In this document: positions 32,109-41,040 of the stretch, piece after piece | Layout of the letters: the number at the start of each line of letters is the position of its first letter | Numbering within the stretch: the first letter of the stretch is position 1 | Assembly (NCBI GenBank): GCA_017643395.1 | Contig: JAEPNP010000008.1 | Coordinates: 1 to 64,000 of the forward strand | Length of the DNA: 64,000 nucleotides | From: Rhodothermales bacterium | Lineage (GTDB): Bacteria > Bacteroidota > Rhodothermia > Rhodothermales > UBA10348 | Direction of reading: 5' to 3' | The notes under the pieces: model-generated | Seen by the model: the letters and a program-made list of their open reading frames with translations, nothing else | Told to the model about the DNA's origin: nothing | Databases searched by the model: none | Translations under genes and position numbers: made by a program

Positions 32109-33052
32109 GCGCTCCGTACCCGATTGATGCCATCCTGGAAACCGAACGGCACGGCTTCGACGAGCTGGCGGAGTCGGTGCTTGCCTACCAGCGACAGGAG
32201 AACCCGGTGTACCGCCGGTTCAGCCAGGTAGCACGGCATCTGCCGGTGGAGGCCTTCAAGCGCACGGCGGTCACCACTTTCCCGGCTGAAGAGGCCGAGG
32301 CGGTCTTCCAGTCCAGCGGCACGGGATCAGGCACGCCGTCTCGGCACTACGTGCGGTATCGGGACGACTATCGTGCGGTGGTCACTGCGGGGTACACGCG
32401 CATCTTCGGCGATGGGCCCCGGCGCATCATTGCTCACCTGCCTGCCTATGCGGAGACCTCATCGCTCGTAGCCATGGCCTCCGATCTGATGGAGCGGTTC
32501 GGGGCCGACGGCTCGGGTTTCTTCCTGGATGACCCGGGCTTGCTGGACCGGGCCGTGCATACTCCCGGAGCCCCGATCTGGCTGATCGGCGCTGCATTTG
32601 GTTTGCTGGATCTGGTCGATGAGCGGCCTCGCGCGCTGCCGGAGGGCAGTGTTGTCGTTGAAACCGGCGGCATGAAGACCCACAGACGGAGCATACCCCG
32701 GACCGAGCTTCATGCGCGGCTGCAAGTGGGCTTTTCAGTGCCTGTGACGTCACTCTGGAGTGAATACGGCATGTGTGAGCTGATGTCCCAGGCCTGGGGG
32801 CGTTCTGGGGAGGCCTTCGAATCGCCGCCCTGGATGAAGGTCTCGATCGTGAATCCGGAGGATCCCGTGCGGGAGGTACCGGCGGGTCAGACTGGTGCGA
32901 TTGCCGTGGTGGACCTTGCAAATCAGCACTCGGCCTCGGCCATCCTTACGCAGGACCGGGGTCGCATGGCCCCGGGGGATCGATTCGAAGTACTTGGCCG
33001 TCTTACAGGCGCCGAACTGAGGGGCTGTAATCACTTGATGGAGCAGGTTTGA
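32105..33052 (+). CDS. LuxE-like acyl-protein synthetase (long-chain-fatty-acid ligase family)
   Basis: The 315-aa product has the LuxE-family adenylate-forming layout: AVFQSSGTGSGTPSRHYVR (about residues 68-86, the ATP-binding Ser/Gly/Thr loop), a middle segment VVVETGGMKTHRRSI and SLWSEYGMCELMSQAW near 220. In luminous bacteria LuxE activates a fatty acid and hands it to LuxC. Outside lux operons the role is unclear. The start is GTG at 32105, overlapping the M14 stop; the frame upstream is inside that gene. It is coupled to the crotonase by a TTGA overlap, so both may act on the same acyl chain. Confidence 0.8.
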   Translation: MSAPYPIDAILETERHGFDELAESVLAYQRQENPVYRRFSQVARHLPVEAFKRTAVTTFPAEEAEAVFQSSGTGSGTPSRHYVRYRDDYRAVVTAGYTRIFGDGPRRIIAHLPAYAETSSLVAMASDLMERFGADGSGFFLDDPGLLDRAVHTPGAPIWLIGAAFGLLDLVDERPRALPEGSVVVETGGMKTHRRSIPRTELHARLQVGFSVPVTSLWSEYGMCELMSQAWGRSGEAFESPPWMKVSIVNPEDPVREVPAGQTGAIAVVDLANQHSASAILTQDRGRMAPGDRFEVLGRLTGAELRGCNHLMEQV

Positions 33053-33843
33053 TCCGAATCGACCACCAGATCCACCCCAGTGTGCGCACCATTCGCATGG
33101 ACCGGGCGGAGAAACGCAATGCGTTGGATGCCGAACTCGTCGAGGCATTGACGGCCGCCGTGGTGCATGCGGACGAGGACGATGCGATACGGGTGATCGT
33201 GCTTACCGGGACAGGCAAGGCTTTTTCCGCAGGGGCCGATCTGGCGGCGCTGCAACGACTTGCGTCTGCGTCATTCGAAGACAACCTGAATGACAGCCGC
33301 ACCCTGGCCGACCTGTTCGAGTCGGTCTATCAGAGCAGCAAACCGGTGGTCGCCCGTGTCAACGGGCATGCCATCGCCGGCGGTTGCGGATTGGCCGCCG
33401 TATGCGACTTTGTCGTGGCGGACGATCGGGCACGATTCGGATTTACTGAGGTTCGGATCGGCTTTGTGCCGGCCATCATTTCGGTGTACCTGCTGGAACG
33501 GTTTCCGGAAGCCGCGGTCCGGCGCGACTTCCTGCACGGGGGCCTGTTTACAGCAGCGGAGGCCGCGGAGCGCGGGTTGGTGAATCAAGTGGTGGGCGCA
33601 GATGCGCTCGACGCCGCGGTTGCCTCGCTGGCGGGGGACCTCGCCCGTGAAACAAGTCCTACCGCCGTCGCGGCCACGAAACTGCTCCTGCGTCAACAGC
33701 ATCCGGATCACGACGTCCGCCTGGAGCGGGCGGTTGAACTCAACGCGCGCGCACGCGGAACGGCGGAGTGCCGGGCGGGCGTGGCGGCCTTCCTGGCCAA
33801 GACACCCTTTCCCTGGGCGGACGCATGGGACTCCAACGCGTAA
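33049..33843 (+). CDS. Enoyl-CoA hydratase/isomerase family protein
   Basis: The 264-aa crotonase-fold protein shows both oxyanion-hole motifs, FSAGADLAAL (about 63-72) and HAIAGGCGLA (about 106-115), and the catalytic neighbourhood RFGFTEVRIGFVPAI (about 128-142). It starts at a TTG that overlaps the LuxE-like stop. The C-terminus overlaps the next gene by 19 nt. Family members hydrate or isomerise enoyl-CoAs, so a role in acyl-chain turnover with the LuxE-like ligase is a reasonable guess. Confidence 0.9.
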   Translation: MIRIDHQIHPSVRTIRMDRAEKRNALDAELVEALTAAVVHADEDDAIRVIVLTGTGKAFSAGADLAALQRLASASFEDNLNDSRTLADLFESVYQSSKPVVARVNGHAIAGGCGLAAVCDFVVADDRARFGFTEVRIGFVPAIISVYLLERFPEAAVRRDFLHGGLFTAAEAAERGLVNQVVGADALDAAVASLAGDLARETSPTAVAATKLLLRQQHPDHDVRLERAVELNARARGTAECRAGVAAFLAKTPFPWADAWDSNA

Positions 33844-34613
33844 GGCCCTTTTCCGGGAAGCAGTACCCCGAAGCCCAGCGAGAGGCCATCGCCGCGCTTT
33901 GGAAGTGGTACGACGTCTCCGGATCCGATCGTGCCACCAAGGAGGATGCCGCCAGGGTTCGATCGGGCGGGCAGCCACTCCGGGTCCCGGCCATGCACTG
34001 GCGGCTGCTCGAGGACCGATGCCGGAGATTGAAGGTCGACCCGGTGCCGCTGGCGAACCGGCTGGAAGCGACTGCAAGGCTGCGTTACGGAGACGGGCCG
34101 GTCTCCGGAGCCGAGATCACCCCGTTCCTGGATCAGCTTGTCGGATGCGTTGCATCGACGTATGTGAGCCTGATCGGGATGAAGGGCTCCTGGCAGCGCA
34201 AATCCGCATCGGAATTCGCGCAGGGCCTCATCCTGTTGGAGTACCTCCAGTGGGCTCCTGAGTACGCGCGGCGCGGCATGACGCTGTTTTGCCGCAAGGA
34301 ACTGAAACAGGCGGGGATCACCGTCGACGACCTGGCTGGAACGGAGCCGCCCAAAGGCTACCGCGCGCTGGCTTGGAAACAGAGCATCCGAGCACGAGAC
34401 GCGCTTGCCGGCGCACGAACGCTGATCGTAGAGCTGGATTTTCTGGACCGGCTCTATACCAAGCGGGTCTGGTTCGCCGCGCTCGAATCCCTCTACGTGC
34501 TCGACAAACGGGACTTCGACGTCTGGACGGAGAAGCCGAGTCTTTCTCCGGTGGCGAAGGCCAGGGTGGGTATTCAGAGTATTTTCGGTCGCACCGCGTT
34601 CCGCTCCTCGTAG
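33825..34613 (+). CDS. Squalene/phytoene-synthase-like protein lacking the second Asp-rich motif
   Basis: The 262-aa protein resembles the trans-isoprenyl synthase family. Its central LLEYLQWAPEYARRGMTLFC and RKELKQAGITVDDL mimic the family region normally written L.NIL.D..EDA.RGR.YLP.e.L...G....dl. However, the metal-binding Asp residues are replaced (QWAPEYA), and the N-terminal Asp motif is doubtful (DVSGSDRATKEDA). Either it is catalytically inactive, works on a different substrate, or the match is only structural. The open frame extends upstream, but ATG 33825 is the first that fits the overlap with the crotonase gene. Confidence 0.55.
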   Translation: MGLQRVRPFSGKQYPEAQREAIAALWKWYDVSGSDRATKEDAARVRSGGQPLRVPAMHWRLLEDRCRRLKVDPVPLANRLEATARLRYGDGPVSGAEITPFLDQLVGCVASTYVSLIGMKGSWQRKSASEFAQGLILLEYLQWAPEYARRGMTLFCRKELKQAGITVDDLAGTEPPKGYRALAWKQSIRARDALAGARTLIVELDFLDRLYTKRVWFAALESLYVLDKRDFDVWTEKPSLSPVAKARVGIQSIFGRTAFRSS

Positions 34614-34639
34614 CTTCCCGCACACGCAGCCGCCAGATC

Positions 34640-35647
34640 ATGAGCATCACCTACAAGGACGCCGGAGTCGACATCGAGGCCGGCGAAGAGACGGTTCGCC
34701 GCATCAAACCCCTGGTGAGATCCACCTTTACCCCCGGTGTGCTGGCCGACATCGGTGCATTCGGCGGATTTTTCGAGCTGGACCTCGCCGCCTGGAAACG
34801 GCCGGTCCTGGTCTCCTCGGTCGATGGGGTCGGCACCAAGCTGAAGGTTGCCTTCCGCTCGGACAAGCACGACACGGTTGGACAGTGTTTGGTGAACCAC
34901 TGCGTCAACGACATCGCCGTCTGTGGAGCGAAGCCGCTCTATTTCCTGGACTATTTCTCCACCGGAGCACTGGATCCTGGCGTGGCGGAGGATGTGATTG
35001 CCGGATTTGCCGTCGCCTGTCGGGAGAATGGTTGTGCACTGATTGGCGGCGAAACGGCAGAAATGCCGGACCTGTACCAGGAGGGTGAGTATGACCTTGC
35101 CGGCACGGTGGTGGGTGTGGTCGAGAAGGACCGCATCCTTGACGGAAGCCGCGTGGAGAAGGGCGATGTGCTCATCGGACTTCCCTCGACCGGATTGCAC
35201 ACGAACGGCTACTCACTTGCCCGCAAGGTGTTGTTCTCGCGGTTTGAAGTGACTGATCGTCCGGATGCGCTGGGGGGCGCCTCGGTGGGTGAGGCATTGC
35301 TCGCCGTCCATCGTTCATATCTGCAGGCGATTCAGGCACTGACCGAGCGAGACATGGCGCATGGGTTTGTGCACGTCACCGGCGGAGGCATCCCCGGCAA
35401 TACCCGGCGCATCATGCCGGATGGCCTCACATTCGAGGTCCTCTACGAGGCCTGGGAGCGCCCTGCGCTTTTCCGTTTGATCCAGGAAATCGGGCACGTT
35501 CCGGAGGAGGATATGAGACGAACGTTCAACCTGGGCATCGGGCTCATTGCCTGCGTGCCCGGTGCTGCAGCCTCTGAGGCCCTGGAGATCTGGCGGAGCA
35601 TGGGCGAGGAGCCTGCCGTGATCGGACGCGTGCTCGCCGACGCGTAA
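34640..35647 (+). CDS. purM: Phosphoribosylformylglycinamidine cyclo-ligase (AIR synthetase)
   Basis: The 335-aa PurM closes the imidazole ring of AIR in purine synthesis, using ATP. It begins MSITYKDAGVDIEAGEETVRRI. Signatures include SSVDGVGTKLKVAF, NHCVNDIAVCGAKPLYFLDY, CALIGGETAEMPDLY, IGLPSTGLHTNGYSLAR, HVTGGGIPGNTRRI and FNLGIGLIACVP. The frame stays open 117 codons upstream inside the previous gene; ATG 34640 gives the normal start. A stable hairpin follows the stop. Confidence 0.97.
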   Translation: MSITYKDAGVDIEAGEETVRRIKPLVRSTFTPGVLADIGAFGGFFELDLAAWKRPVLVSSVDGVGTKLKVAFRSDKHDTVGQCLVNHCVNDIAVCGAKPLYFLDYFSTGALDPGVAEDVIAGFAVACRENGCALIGGETAEMPDLYQEGEYDLAGTVVGVVEKDRILDGSRVEKGDVLIGLPSTGLHTNGYSLARKVLFSRFEVTDRPDALGGASVGEALLAVHRSYLQAIQALTERDMAHGFVHVTGGGIPGNTRRIMPDGLTFEVLYEAWERPALFRLIQEIGHVPEEDMRRTFNLGIGLIACVPGAAASEALEIWRSMGEEPAVIGRVLADA

Positions 35648-35656
35648 TCGGCGAAA

Positions 35657-35682
35657 CCTGACGCCGACTTTTCGGTGTCAGG
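35657..35682 (+). terminator. Stable hairpin after purM
   Basis: CCTGACGCCGA (35657-35667) pairs with TCGGTGTCAGG (35672-35682) in an 11-bp stem (one G-U) around the loop CTTT. It starts 10 nt after the purM stop. No U-run follows, so it may be a processing or Rho-assisted end instead of a classic terminator. Confidence 0.55.
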
Positions 35683-35720
35683 GATCGGTGTCGATGTTAT
35701 TCTCCTTGAACTGAATCGGC

Positions 35721-36404
35721 ATGCTCTCTATAGCGGTAATTATCGTACTCAGCTACCTGGTAGGATCGATCCCGGGTAGCATTCTGGTCGGCAAGGCCCT
35801 GTATGGGGTCGATCTGCGGGCGCACGGGTCTGGCAATGCCGGCGCCACGAACACCTTCCGGGTTCTGGGTTGGAAGGCAGGCACGCTCGCCACGGTCATC
35901 GACGTAGGCAAGGGACTGCTGGCCGCCGGACTGATCGCAACCATCCGCATTGACGCGGTGCCGCAGGGACTCGGCTTCTGGAATGCCGAATCGGTGATCA
36001 GACTCATCGCAGGGATTGCGGCTGTGGTGGGACATATGTATCCCGTGTGGGCCGGATTCCGGGGTGGCAAGGGCGTGAACACGTCGGCGGGCGTGCTCTT
36101 TGCGCTTACGCCGGTTTCGATGCTCATCACACTGGCGGTATTCGCCACAGTGCTGTTCCTGTCGCGCTACGTCTCCCTGGCCAGCCTAGCCGCCACGGCT
36201 GCGTTCCCGTCCACGATTGCGATCCGCAAATATGTATTTGGGGTCGACACGCTGGACGCCAGTCTGCTTTTTCTGAGCCTGATCATGGCGGCTGCCATTT
36301 TTTACGGCCACCGATCCAATATCGAGCGATTGCGCAGTGGGACCGAGTCCCGGATCCGCAGCTTCCGACCTGCCGTCGGGATGCGGAATCGGGGAGAACT
36401 CTGA
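35721..36404 (+). CDS. plsY: Acyl-phosphate:glycerol-3-phosphate acyltransferase
   Basis: The 227-aa integral membrane enzyme makes lysophosphatidate from acyl-phosphate and glycerol-3-phosphate. Its motifs are SYLVGSIPGSILVGK, RAHGSGNAGATNTFRVLGW and GFRGGKGVNTSAGVL, with five or more hydrophobic helices. It begins MLSIAVIIVLSYLVG. gpsA starts 4 nt after its stop, so the two enzymes that make and use glycerol-3-phosphate share an operon. Confidence 0.96.
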   Translation: MLSIAVIIVLSYLVGSIPGSILVGKALYGVDLRAHGSGNAGATNTFRVLGWKAGTLATVIDVGKGLLAAGLIATIRIDAVPQGLGFWNAESVIRLIAGIAAVVGHMYPVWAGFRGGKGVNTSAGVLFALTPVSMLITLAVFATVLFLSRYVSLASLAATAAFPSTIAIRKYVFGVDTLDASLLFLSLIMAAAIFYGHRSNIERLRSGTESRIRSFRPAVGMRNRGEL

Positions 36405-36408
36405 CTTT

Positions 36409-37437
36409 GTGGAAGATCGTATTGCCGTAATCGGAGCCGGCAGCTGGGGAACCGCGCTGGCTATCAGTCTCGCCCTGGGAGGGCGGGATGTTTCGTTGTG
36501 GGCGCGTCGTTCGGAGGCGGCCGAGGTCATGCGGACCGAGCGCCACAATCCGACGTATCTCCCCAGGGCCATCATTCCGGACGGTGTCCAGGTCACGTCT
36601 GATCTGGAATCGGCCATCCGCGACAGGGGAGTCTGGTTGTTTGCCACTCCCAGTCAGTCCGTGCGAGAAGTGGCGGGCAAAGTGGCTGGTTTCGCGACGC
36701 CGAAGCACGTGTTGGTTTCGGTCGCAAAAGGCATTGAGAACGGCACGCTTCTGACCACGTCCGGCGTGTTGCGGGAAGCCGTGCCGACGGTGCCTGCCGA
36801 GCGCATCGGCGTGCTGTACGGCCCGAGTCACGCCGAAGAGGTCGCTGCCGCAGTGCCGACGGCAGTTGTGGTGGCGTTCGACGACCTGGAGGTGGCCGAG
36901 CACGTGCAGGACCTCTTCATGTCGCCCCGACTTCGCGTTTACTCGAACCCGGACCTGTTGGGCGTTGAGATCGCGGGTTCGGTCAAGAACATCCTGGCCA
37001 TCGCCACCGGCATTTGTGATGGTGTTGGCTACGGCGACAACGCCAAGGCCGCCCTGATCACCCGGGGCATCGCCGAAATCAAGCGCCTGGGCGTTGCGAT
37101 GGGGGCGCGGGAGGAGACGTTTTCCGGCCTCGCAGGCATCGGTGACCTTGTCGTGACGTGCATGAGTCGACATAGTCGCAACCGGTACGTAGGAGAGCAG
37201 ATCGGAAAGGGGCGTGCCCTCGACGACATTCGCAGCGAAATGAAGATGGTCGCAGAGGGCGTGCGCACGGCCGTTTCGGTGCATGAACTGGCTGCCCGGC
37301 ACAAGGTGGAAATGCCCATCGTCGAAGCCGTCTACGACATCCTGTTTAACGGGAAGGCGCCGAGGGCCGCGGTGCACGATCTCATGACCCGCGCGGCCAA
37401 GCGAGAAGACCGTCTCTACATCGACAGCCCGGCATGA
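36409..37437 (+). CDS. gpsA: Glycerol-3-phosphate dehydrogenase [NAD(P)+]
   Basis: The 342-aa enzyme reduces dihydroxyacetone phosphate to glycerol-3-phosphate. It has the N-terminal Rossmann motif AVIGAGSWGTALA, then LYGPSHAEEVA, the catalytic-lysine stretch AGSVKNILAIATGICDG and GLAGIGDLVVTCMSRHSRN. The GTG at 36409 is used. The open frame reaches back into plsY but lacks homology there, and GGGAG lies about 12 nt upstream. It overlaps the AlbA_2-domain gene by 4 nt. Confidence 0.96.
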   Translation: MEDRIAVIGAGSWGTALAISLALGGRDVSLWARRSEAAEVMRTERHNPTYLPRAIIPDGVQVTSDLESAIRDRGVWLFATPSQSVREVAGKVAGFATPKHVLVSVAKGIENGTLLTTSGVLREAVPTVPAERIGVLYGPSHAEEVAAAVPTAVVVAFDDLEVAEHVQDLFMSPRLRVYSNPDLLGVEIAGSVKNILAIATGICDGVGYGDNAKAALITRGIAEIKRLGVAMGAREETFSGLAGIGDLVVTCMSRHSRNRYVGEQIGKGRALDDIRSEMKMVAEGVRTAVSVHELAARHKVEMPIVEAVYDILFNGKAPRAAVHDLMTRAAKREDRLYIDSPA

Positions 37438-38117
37438 TTTCCGAATCCCCCCAGGAAAAGAGCCTCAGTCTTAGTGATGTCCAGCGTCTTGCCGGGATCG
37501 GGGAGGGGCAGTTTATCGAGTTCAAACGGCGAGTCCCTCAGGGGCGCCGCCTCGCCAAGGAGGTCGTGGCGTTTGCGAATTCCAGCGGCGGACATCTGCT
37601 GCTTGGTGTGAACGATGCGGGGGAAGTTGTCGGCTTGCGCGATGTGCATGAGGAGATCTTCGCGCTCGAACGTGCCCTGGAGCAGCACTGCTATCCGGCC
37701 GTCGCGTATTCGCTGGAGCGGGTGGAGGTCAGTCGCCGTCGCGAGGTTATCGTGGTGCGCGTCCCCGAATCGGAAGGCAAGCCCCACTTTGTGATCGAGC
37801 CCGATGATCCCATGCGGAGGACCGCCTACGTACGCGTCAAGGACATGAGCATTGAGGCCAGCCGGGAGGCGGTGCGGCTCATGCGGACCGGTACCGATTC
37901 CGATACCAGCTTCGAGTTTGGCAAGAAGGAACTGCTGCTCATGCGCTACCTCGACGAGTACCAGCGCATCACGGTCAGCCAATTCGCGCAGCTCGCCGAC
38001 ATCCCGAACAAGCGCGCGTCGCACACGCTGGTGCTGCTCGCGCGCGCCGAGGTGCTGAAGCTGCACATTGACGCCGGCGGCGATTACTTCACGCTGGCGA
38101 GGAACCGGGCTGCCTGA
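37434..38117 (+). CDS. AlbA_2 (Schlafen-like) DNA-binding domain protein with C-terminal winged-helix-like region
   Basis: The 227-aa protein has an AlbA_2/AAA_4-type domain at about residues 15-140: GEGQFIEFKRRVPQGRRLAK, then EVVAFANSSGGHLLLGVNDA and VRVPESEGKPHFV. These are typical of nucleic-acid-binding regulators and Schlafen-like proteins. The C-terminal 70 residues (ELLLMRYLDEYQRITVSQFA, then PNKRASHTLVLLARAEVLKL) look like a winged helix. It may be a transcription regulator. ATG overlaps the gpsA stop (ATGA). Target unknown. Confidence 0.8.
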   Translation: MISESPQEKSLSLSDVQRLAGIGEGQFIEFKRRVPQGRRLAKEVVAFANSSGGHLLLGVNDAGEVVGLRDVHEEIFALERALEQHCYPAVAYSLERVEVSRRREVIVVRVPESEGKPHFVIEPDDPMRRTAYVRVKDMSIEASREAVRLMRTGTDSDTSFEFGKKELLLMRYLDEYQRITVSQFAQLADIPNKRASHTLVLLARAEVLKLHIDAGGDYFTLARNRAA

Positions 38118-38400
38118 GGGGGGCTCGGCGGGCTCGGCGGCGCGGGGTGGAGCCCGCCCGGCGGCTTGGCGCTGGCGTGGCGCTGGCGTGGCGGCGTGGC
38201 GTGGCGCTGGCGTGGCGCTGGCGTGGCGGCGTGGCGTGGAGCCCTCTCGGCGCCGTGGCGGGGCGCCCGCCCGGCGGCTTGGCGCTGGCGTGGCGGCGTG
38301 GCGTGGAGCCCTCTCGGCGCCGTGGCGGGGCGCCCGGGGTGCCCGCCCGGCGGCCGAACGAGGCCCACAGGCCCGCGGATGCCGCCGGCTCGACCCGAGC
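38118..38400. repeat. G-rich low-complexity direct repeats
   Basis: The segment is built of GGCGTGGCG and GGCGCTGGCG modules. A roughly 50-bp block starting GCGTGGCGGCGTGGCGTGGA and ending CGGGGCGCCCG occurs at 38221 and again at 38288. A block starting CCCGCCCGGCGGCTTGGCG occurs at 38153 and 38266, and in part at 38342. All frames stay open by composition. I see no gene in it. The G-rich strand is the coding strand of the neighbours. Confidence 0.85.
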
Positions 38401-38424
38401 GCGCCCGCAAAATGCCCCCAAGTG

Positions 38425-38550
38425 TAATCCGGGGCCGAGATTCCACTCAGAGGCAACTCAGCACGACCCGCATATGGAATCCGGGCCCTTATCCCACATC
38501 GCCGGGATGCCGCAGGATCCGGTTGTGGAATCGGCCTACCTGTTTCCATA
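38425..38550. repeat. 51-bp-period intergenic repeat, three units
   Basis: Units begin near 38425 (TAATCCGGGGCCGAGATTCC, then ACTC), 38474 (ATGGAATCCGGGCCCTTATC, then CCACAT) and 38525 (GTGGAATCGGCCTACC, then TGTTTCCATAT). The conserved TGGAAT of the second and third copies starts at 38475 and 38526, 51 bp apart, and the GGGCC of the first and second at 38432 and 38483, also 51 bp apart. It is followed by about 160 bp of unremarkable DNA before parC; no gene is seen there. Confidence 0.8.
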
Positions 38551-38711
38551 TCGCCCAACCGCCGGGCCCGAGGTCGGCGGCCGATTTGACTACCGCAGGG
38601 AGAGCGTCGGAGAAACCAACCTTTCCACATCCCCTCTCGGGGGCATAAGGATGTCACAGGGGCGTCGTAGATTATGCGGTCGGACCATGCATCCGTTATT
38701 GTGAGCGCTTA

Positions 38712-41039
38712 ATGCCCATCGTCGATGTAGTCCCGCTGCACGAAACGACCAGTCAGCGGTATCTCAACTACGCGTTATCCGTTATTACCTCCCGGGCGCT
38801 GCCCGATATCCGGGACGGCCTGAAGCCCGTGCACCGGCGGATTCTGTACGCGATGTACAACAACCTCCGCCTCTATCCGGACGGAAGGTTTCGCAAATCC
38901 GCGACGGTGGTCGGCGAGGTAATGGGCAAGTACCATCCCCACGGAGACTCGGCCATCTACGAAGCGATGGTGCGCATGGCCCAGGACTTCTCACTGCGCG
39001 TACCGCTGGTCCACGGCCATGGCAATTTTGGCTCCCTGGACGGTGACAGCCCGGCCGCCATGCGGTACACGGAGGCCAAGCTTCAGGCAGTAGCGATGGA
39101 GCTGCTGCAGGAGATCCGGAAAAACACCGTCGCGTTTCGGCCCACGTTCGACGGAACGCTCAACGAGCCGGTAGTCCTTCCGGCCCGTTGGCCGAACCTG
39201 CTCGTCAACGGTTCCTCCGGCATTGCCGTCGGCATGGCCACGAACATCCCGCCGCACAACCTGGGCGAGGTGGTCGATGCGCTCATCTACATGGTCGGCA
39301 ATCCGAACCCGAGGGTGTCGACGCTGGTGGAGAAGTTTGTAAGGGCTCCGGACTTTCCGACGGGAGGCCGGATTCTGAACACGCCGGACGAGCTGCTTGC
39401 CATCTACGAAAATGGGGAAGGGCCCGTTGAGGTGCGGGGCGAATACGAGTCCGAGGGCAAGAGTCGGGTCATCGTGACTTCGATTCCCTACGGGATCTCC
39501 AAGAGCTCGCTGATCGAGCAGATCGCCGATCAGATCATCAAGGGGAAGCTGCCCCAGGTGGTCGATGTGCGGGACGAGTCCACCGACGATGTTCGCATCG
39601 TGCTGGAGCTGAAGCGAGGGGCCGCCGCGGAAGTGGCGATGGCGTATCTGCTCAAACACACGTCGCTGCAGACGCGCTTCCATGTCAACATGACGTGCCT
39701 GCTACCGACAGACAACCCGGAAGTCTGCCGGCCGGAAAAGGTTGACCTCAAGACGGTGCTCAGGCACTTCCTGGACTTCCGCATGGAAGTCGTGGTGCGA
39801 CGTCTGCGCTATGACCTGCATGAGCTGGAGAAGCGCATCCACATTCTTCGTGGCTTCGAGATCATCTTCAATGACCTGGACGAAGCCATCCGGCTGATCC
39901 GGGCCTCGGACGGCAAGCGTGACGCAGCCGAGAAGCTCATGGCGCGGTTTGAGCTGGATGAGGTTCAAACCGAAGCGATTCTTGAAACCAAGCTCTACAA
40001 GCTCGCCCGCCTGGAAATCGAGGCCATCCGCGCAGAGCTGGCCGAAAAGGAAGCTGCGGCGGCGGCCTTGCGGGAACTGCTCGGAGACGAGGTCGCGCGC
40101 TGGAAACTCATCAAGGATGAGCTTCGCGAGGTGCGCAAGCAGTTCGGCGACGACCGTCGCACGCTGGTTGCAGGCCCGGATGAGGCGCTGGAGTACTCGG
40201 TAGAAGACTACATCGTGGACGAGGAAGTCTACGTCATCGTCACCGGGGATGGCTGGGTAAAGCGCCAGGGATCGTACAAGGACGTCGAGTCGATTCGGGT
40301 CCGGGACGGCGATTCCGTCAGTTGGGTGCTTCCGGGTTCCACCCGCAAGGCCGCCGTCTTCTTCACGAACGTGGGTACCGCCTACACCACGAGGATCGAG
40401 GCCCTGCCAAGCACTACCGGTCATGGGCTGCCCATCCAGAAACTGTTCGATTTTTCGGACGGAGAGCGCATCGTAGGTGTAGTGTCGATGGACGAGGCGG
40501 CGCTTCCCAAACCGGTGGTTGAACCCGACAGCGAACCCGAGCTCTTTGGAGACCGGGAGCCCGCGAATGAAGGGCCGTATTTTGTGGCCATGTCCCGCAA
40601 TGGACAGTGTCTGCGGTTGCCGCTGTCCACGTTCTCGGAGCCTTCCACCCGCGTGGGGCGACGGTTCATGCGTCTCCTGGGCAACGATGAGGTGTTGGGT
40701 GTTGAGCCGGCCTCCGGAAGCGAAAACGTCTGTCTTGCTACGAAAGAGGGCTTTGCACTCATCTATCCGGTGCAGCAGGTCCCGGTGATGAAGGGGGCAG
40801 CCAAGGGCGTGATTGCTGTGCGGTTGGGTGCTCGCGACTCGGTGCTCGGATTCACGCTGTCTCAGGCGGCGCGTCAGGGACTTGAAGTGGAGACGACCCG
40901 TGGCCGCCGGGAGGTCGTGCGGACTACTAAGTTTGAAGTCTCCAACCGTGGCAACAAGGGCCGCCTGGTGATCCAGCGCGGATCCCTGGTCAAGGTGGTT
41001 CGAACGCCGGTTGAGATCCGGCGCAACGGAACGGCATAA
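38712..41039 (+). CDS. parC: DNA topoisomerase IV subunit A (ParC)
   Basis: The 775-aa type IIA topoisomerase A subunit has the [12 protein letters not shown] segment (75-86) and the active-site Tyr119 in [11 protein letters not shown]. The QRDR region reads [13 protein letters not shown], with Ser80 and the adjacent acidic residues. The coiled-coil domain lies at about 360-460 and the C-terminal beta-pinwheel at about 500-775. I see no QRRGGKG-type GyrA box, and the gene is directly followed by a B subunit. This favours topoisomerase IV (decatenation) over gyrase. Confidence 0.93.
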   Translation: MPIVDVVPLHETTSQRYLNYALSVITSRALPDIRDGLKPVHRRILYAMYNNLRLYPDGRFRKSATVVGEVMGKYHPHGDSAIYEAMVRMAQDFSLRVPLVHGHGNFGSLDGDSPAAMRYTEAKLQAVAMELLQEIRKNTVAFRPTFDGTLNEPVVLPARWPNLLVNGSSGIAVGMATNIPPHNLGEVVDALIYMVGNPNPRVSTLVEKFVRAPDFPTGGRILNTPDELLAIYENGEGPVEVRGEYESEGKSRVIVTSIPYGISKSSLIEQIADQIIKGKLPQVVDVRDESTDDVRIVLELKRGAAAEVAMAYLLKHTSLQTRFHVNMTCLLPTDNPEVCRPEKVDLKTVLRHFLDFRMEVVVRRLRYDLHELEKRIHILRGFEIIFNDLDEAIRLIRASDGKRDAAEKLMARFELDEVQTEAILETKLYKLARLEIEAIRAELAEKEAAAAALRELLGDEVARWKLIKDELREVRKQFGDDRRTLVAGPDEALEYSVEDYIVDEEVYVIVTGDGWVKRQGSYKDVESIRVRDGDSVSWVLPGSTRKAAVFFTNVGTAYTTRIEALPSTTGHGLPIQKLFDFSDGERIVGVVSMDEAALPKPVVEPDSEPELFGDREPANEGPYFVAMSRNGQCLRLPLSTFSEPSTRVGRRFMRLLGNDEVLGVEPASGSENVCLATKEGFALIYPVQQVPVMKGAAKGVIAVRLGARDSVLGFTLSQAARQGLEVETTRGRREVVRTTKFEVSNRGNKGRLVIQRGSLVKVVRTPVEIRRNGTA

Positions 41040-41040
41040 G

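Noticed and set aside
38147-38704. Overlapping frames of 160-185 codons before parC
   Set aside because: They translate the G-rich repeats (ALAWRRGV patterns) and have no ribosome-binding site or family.
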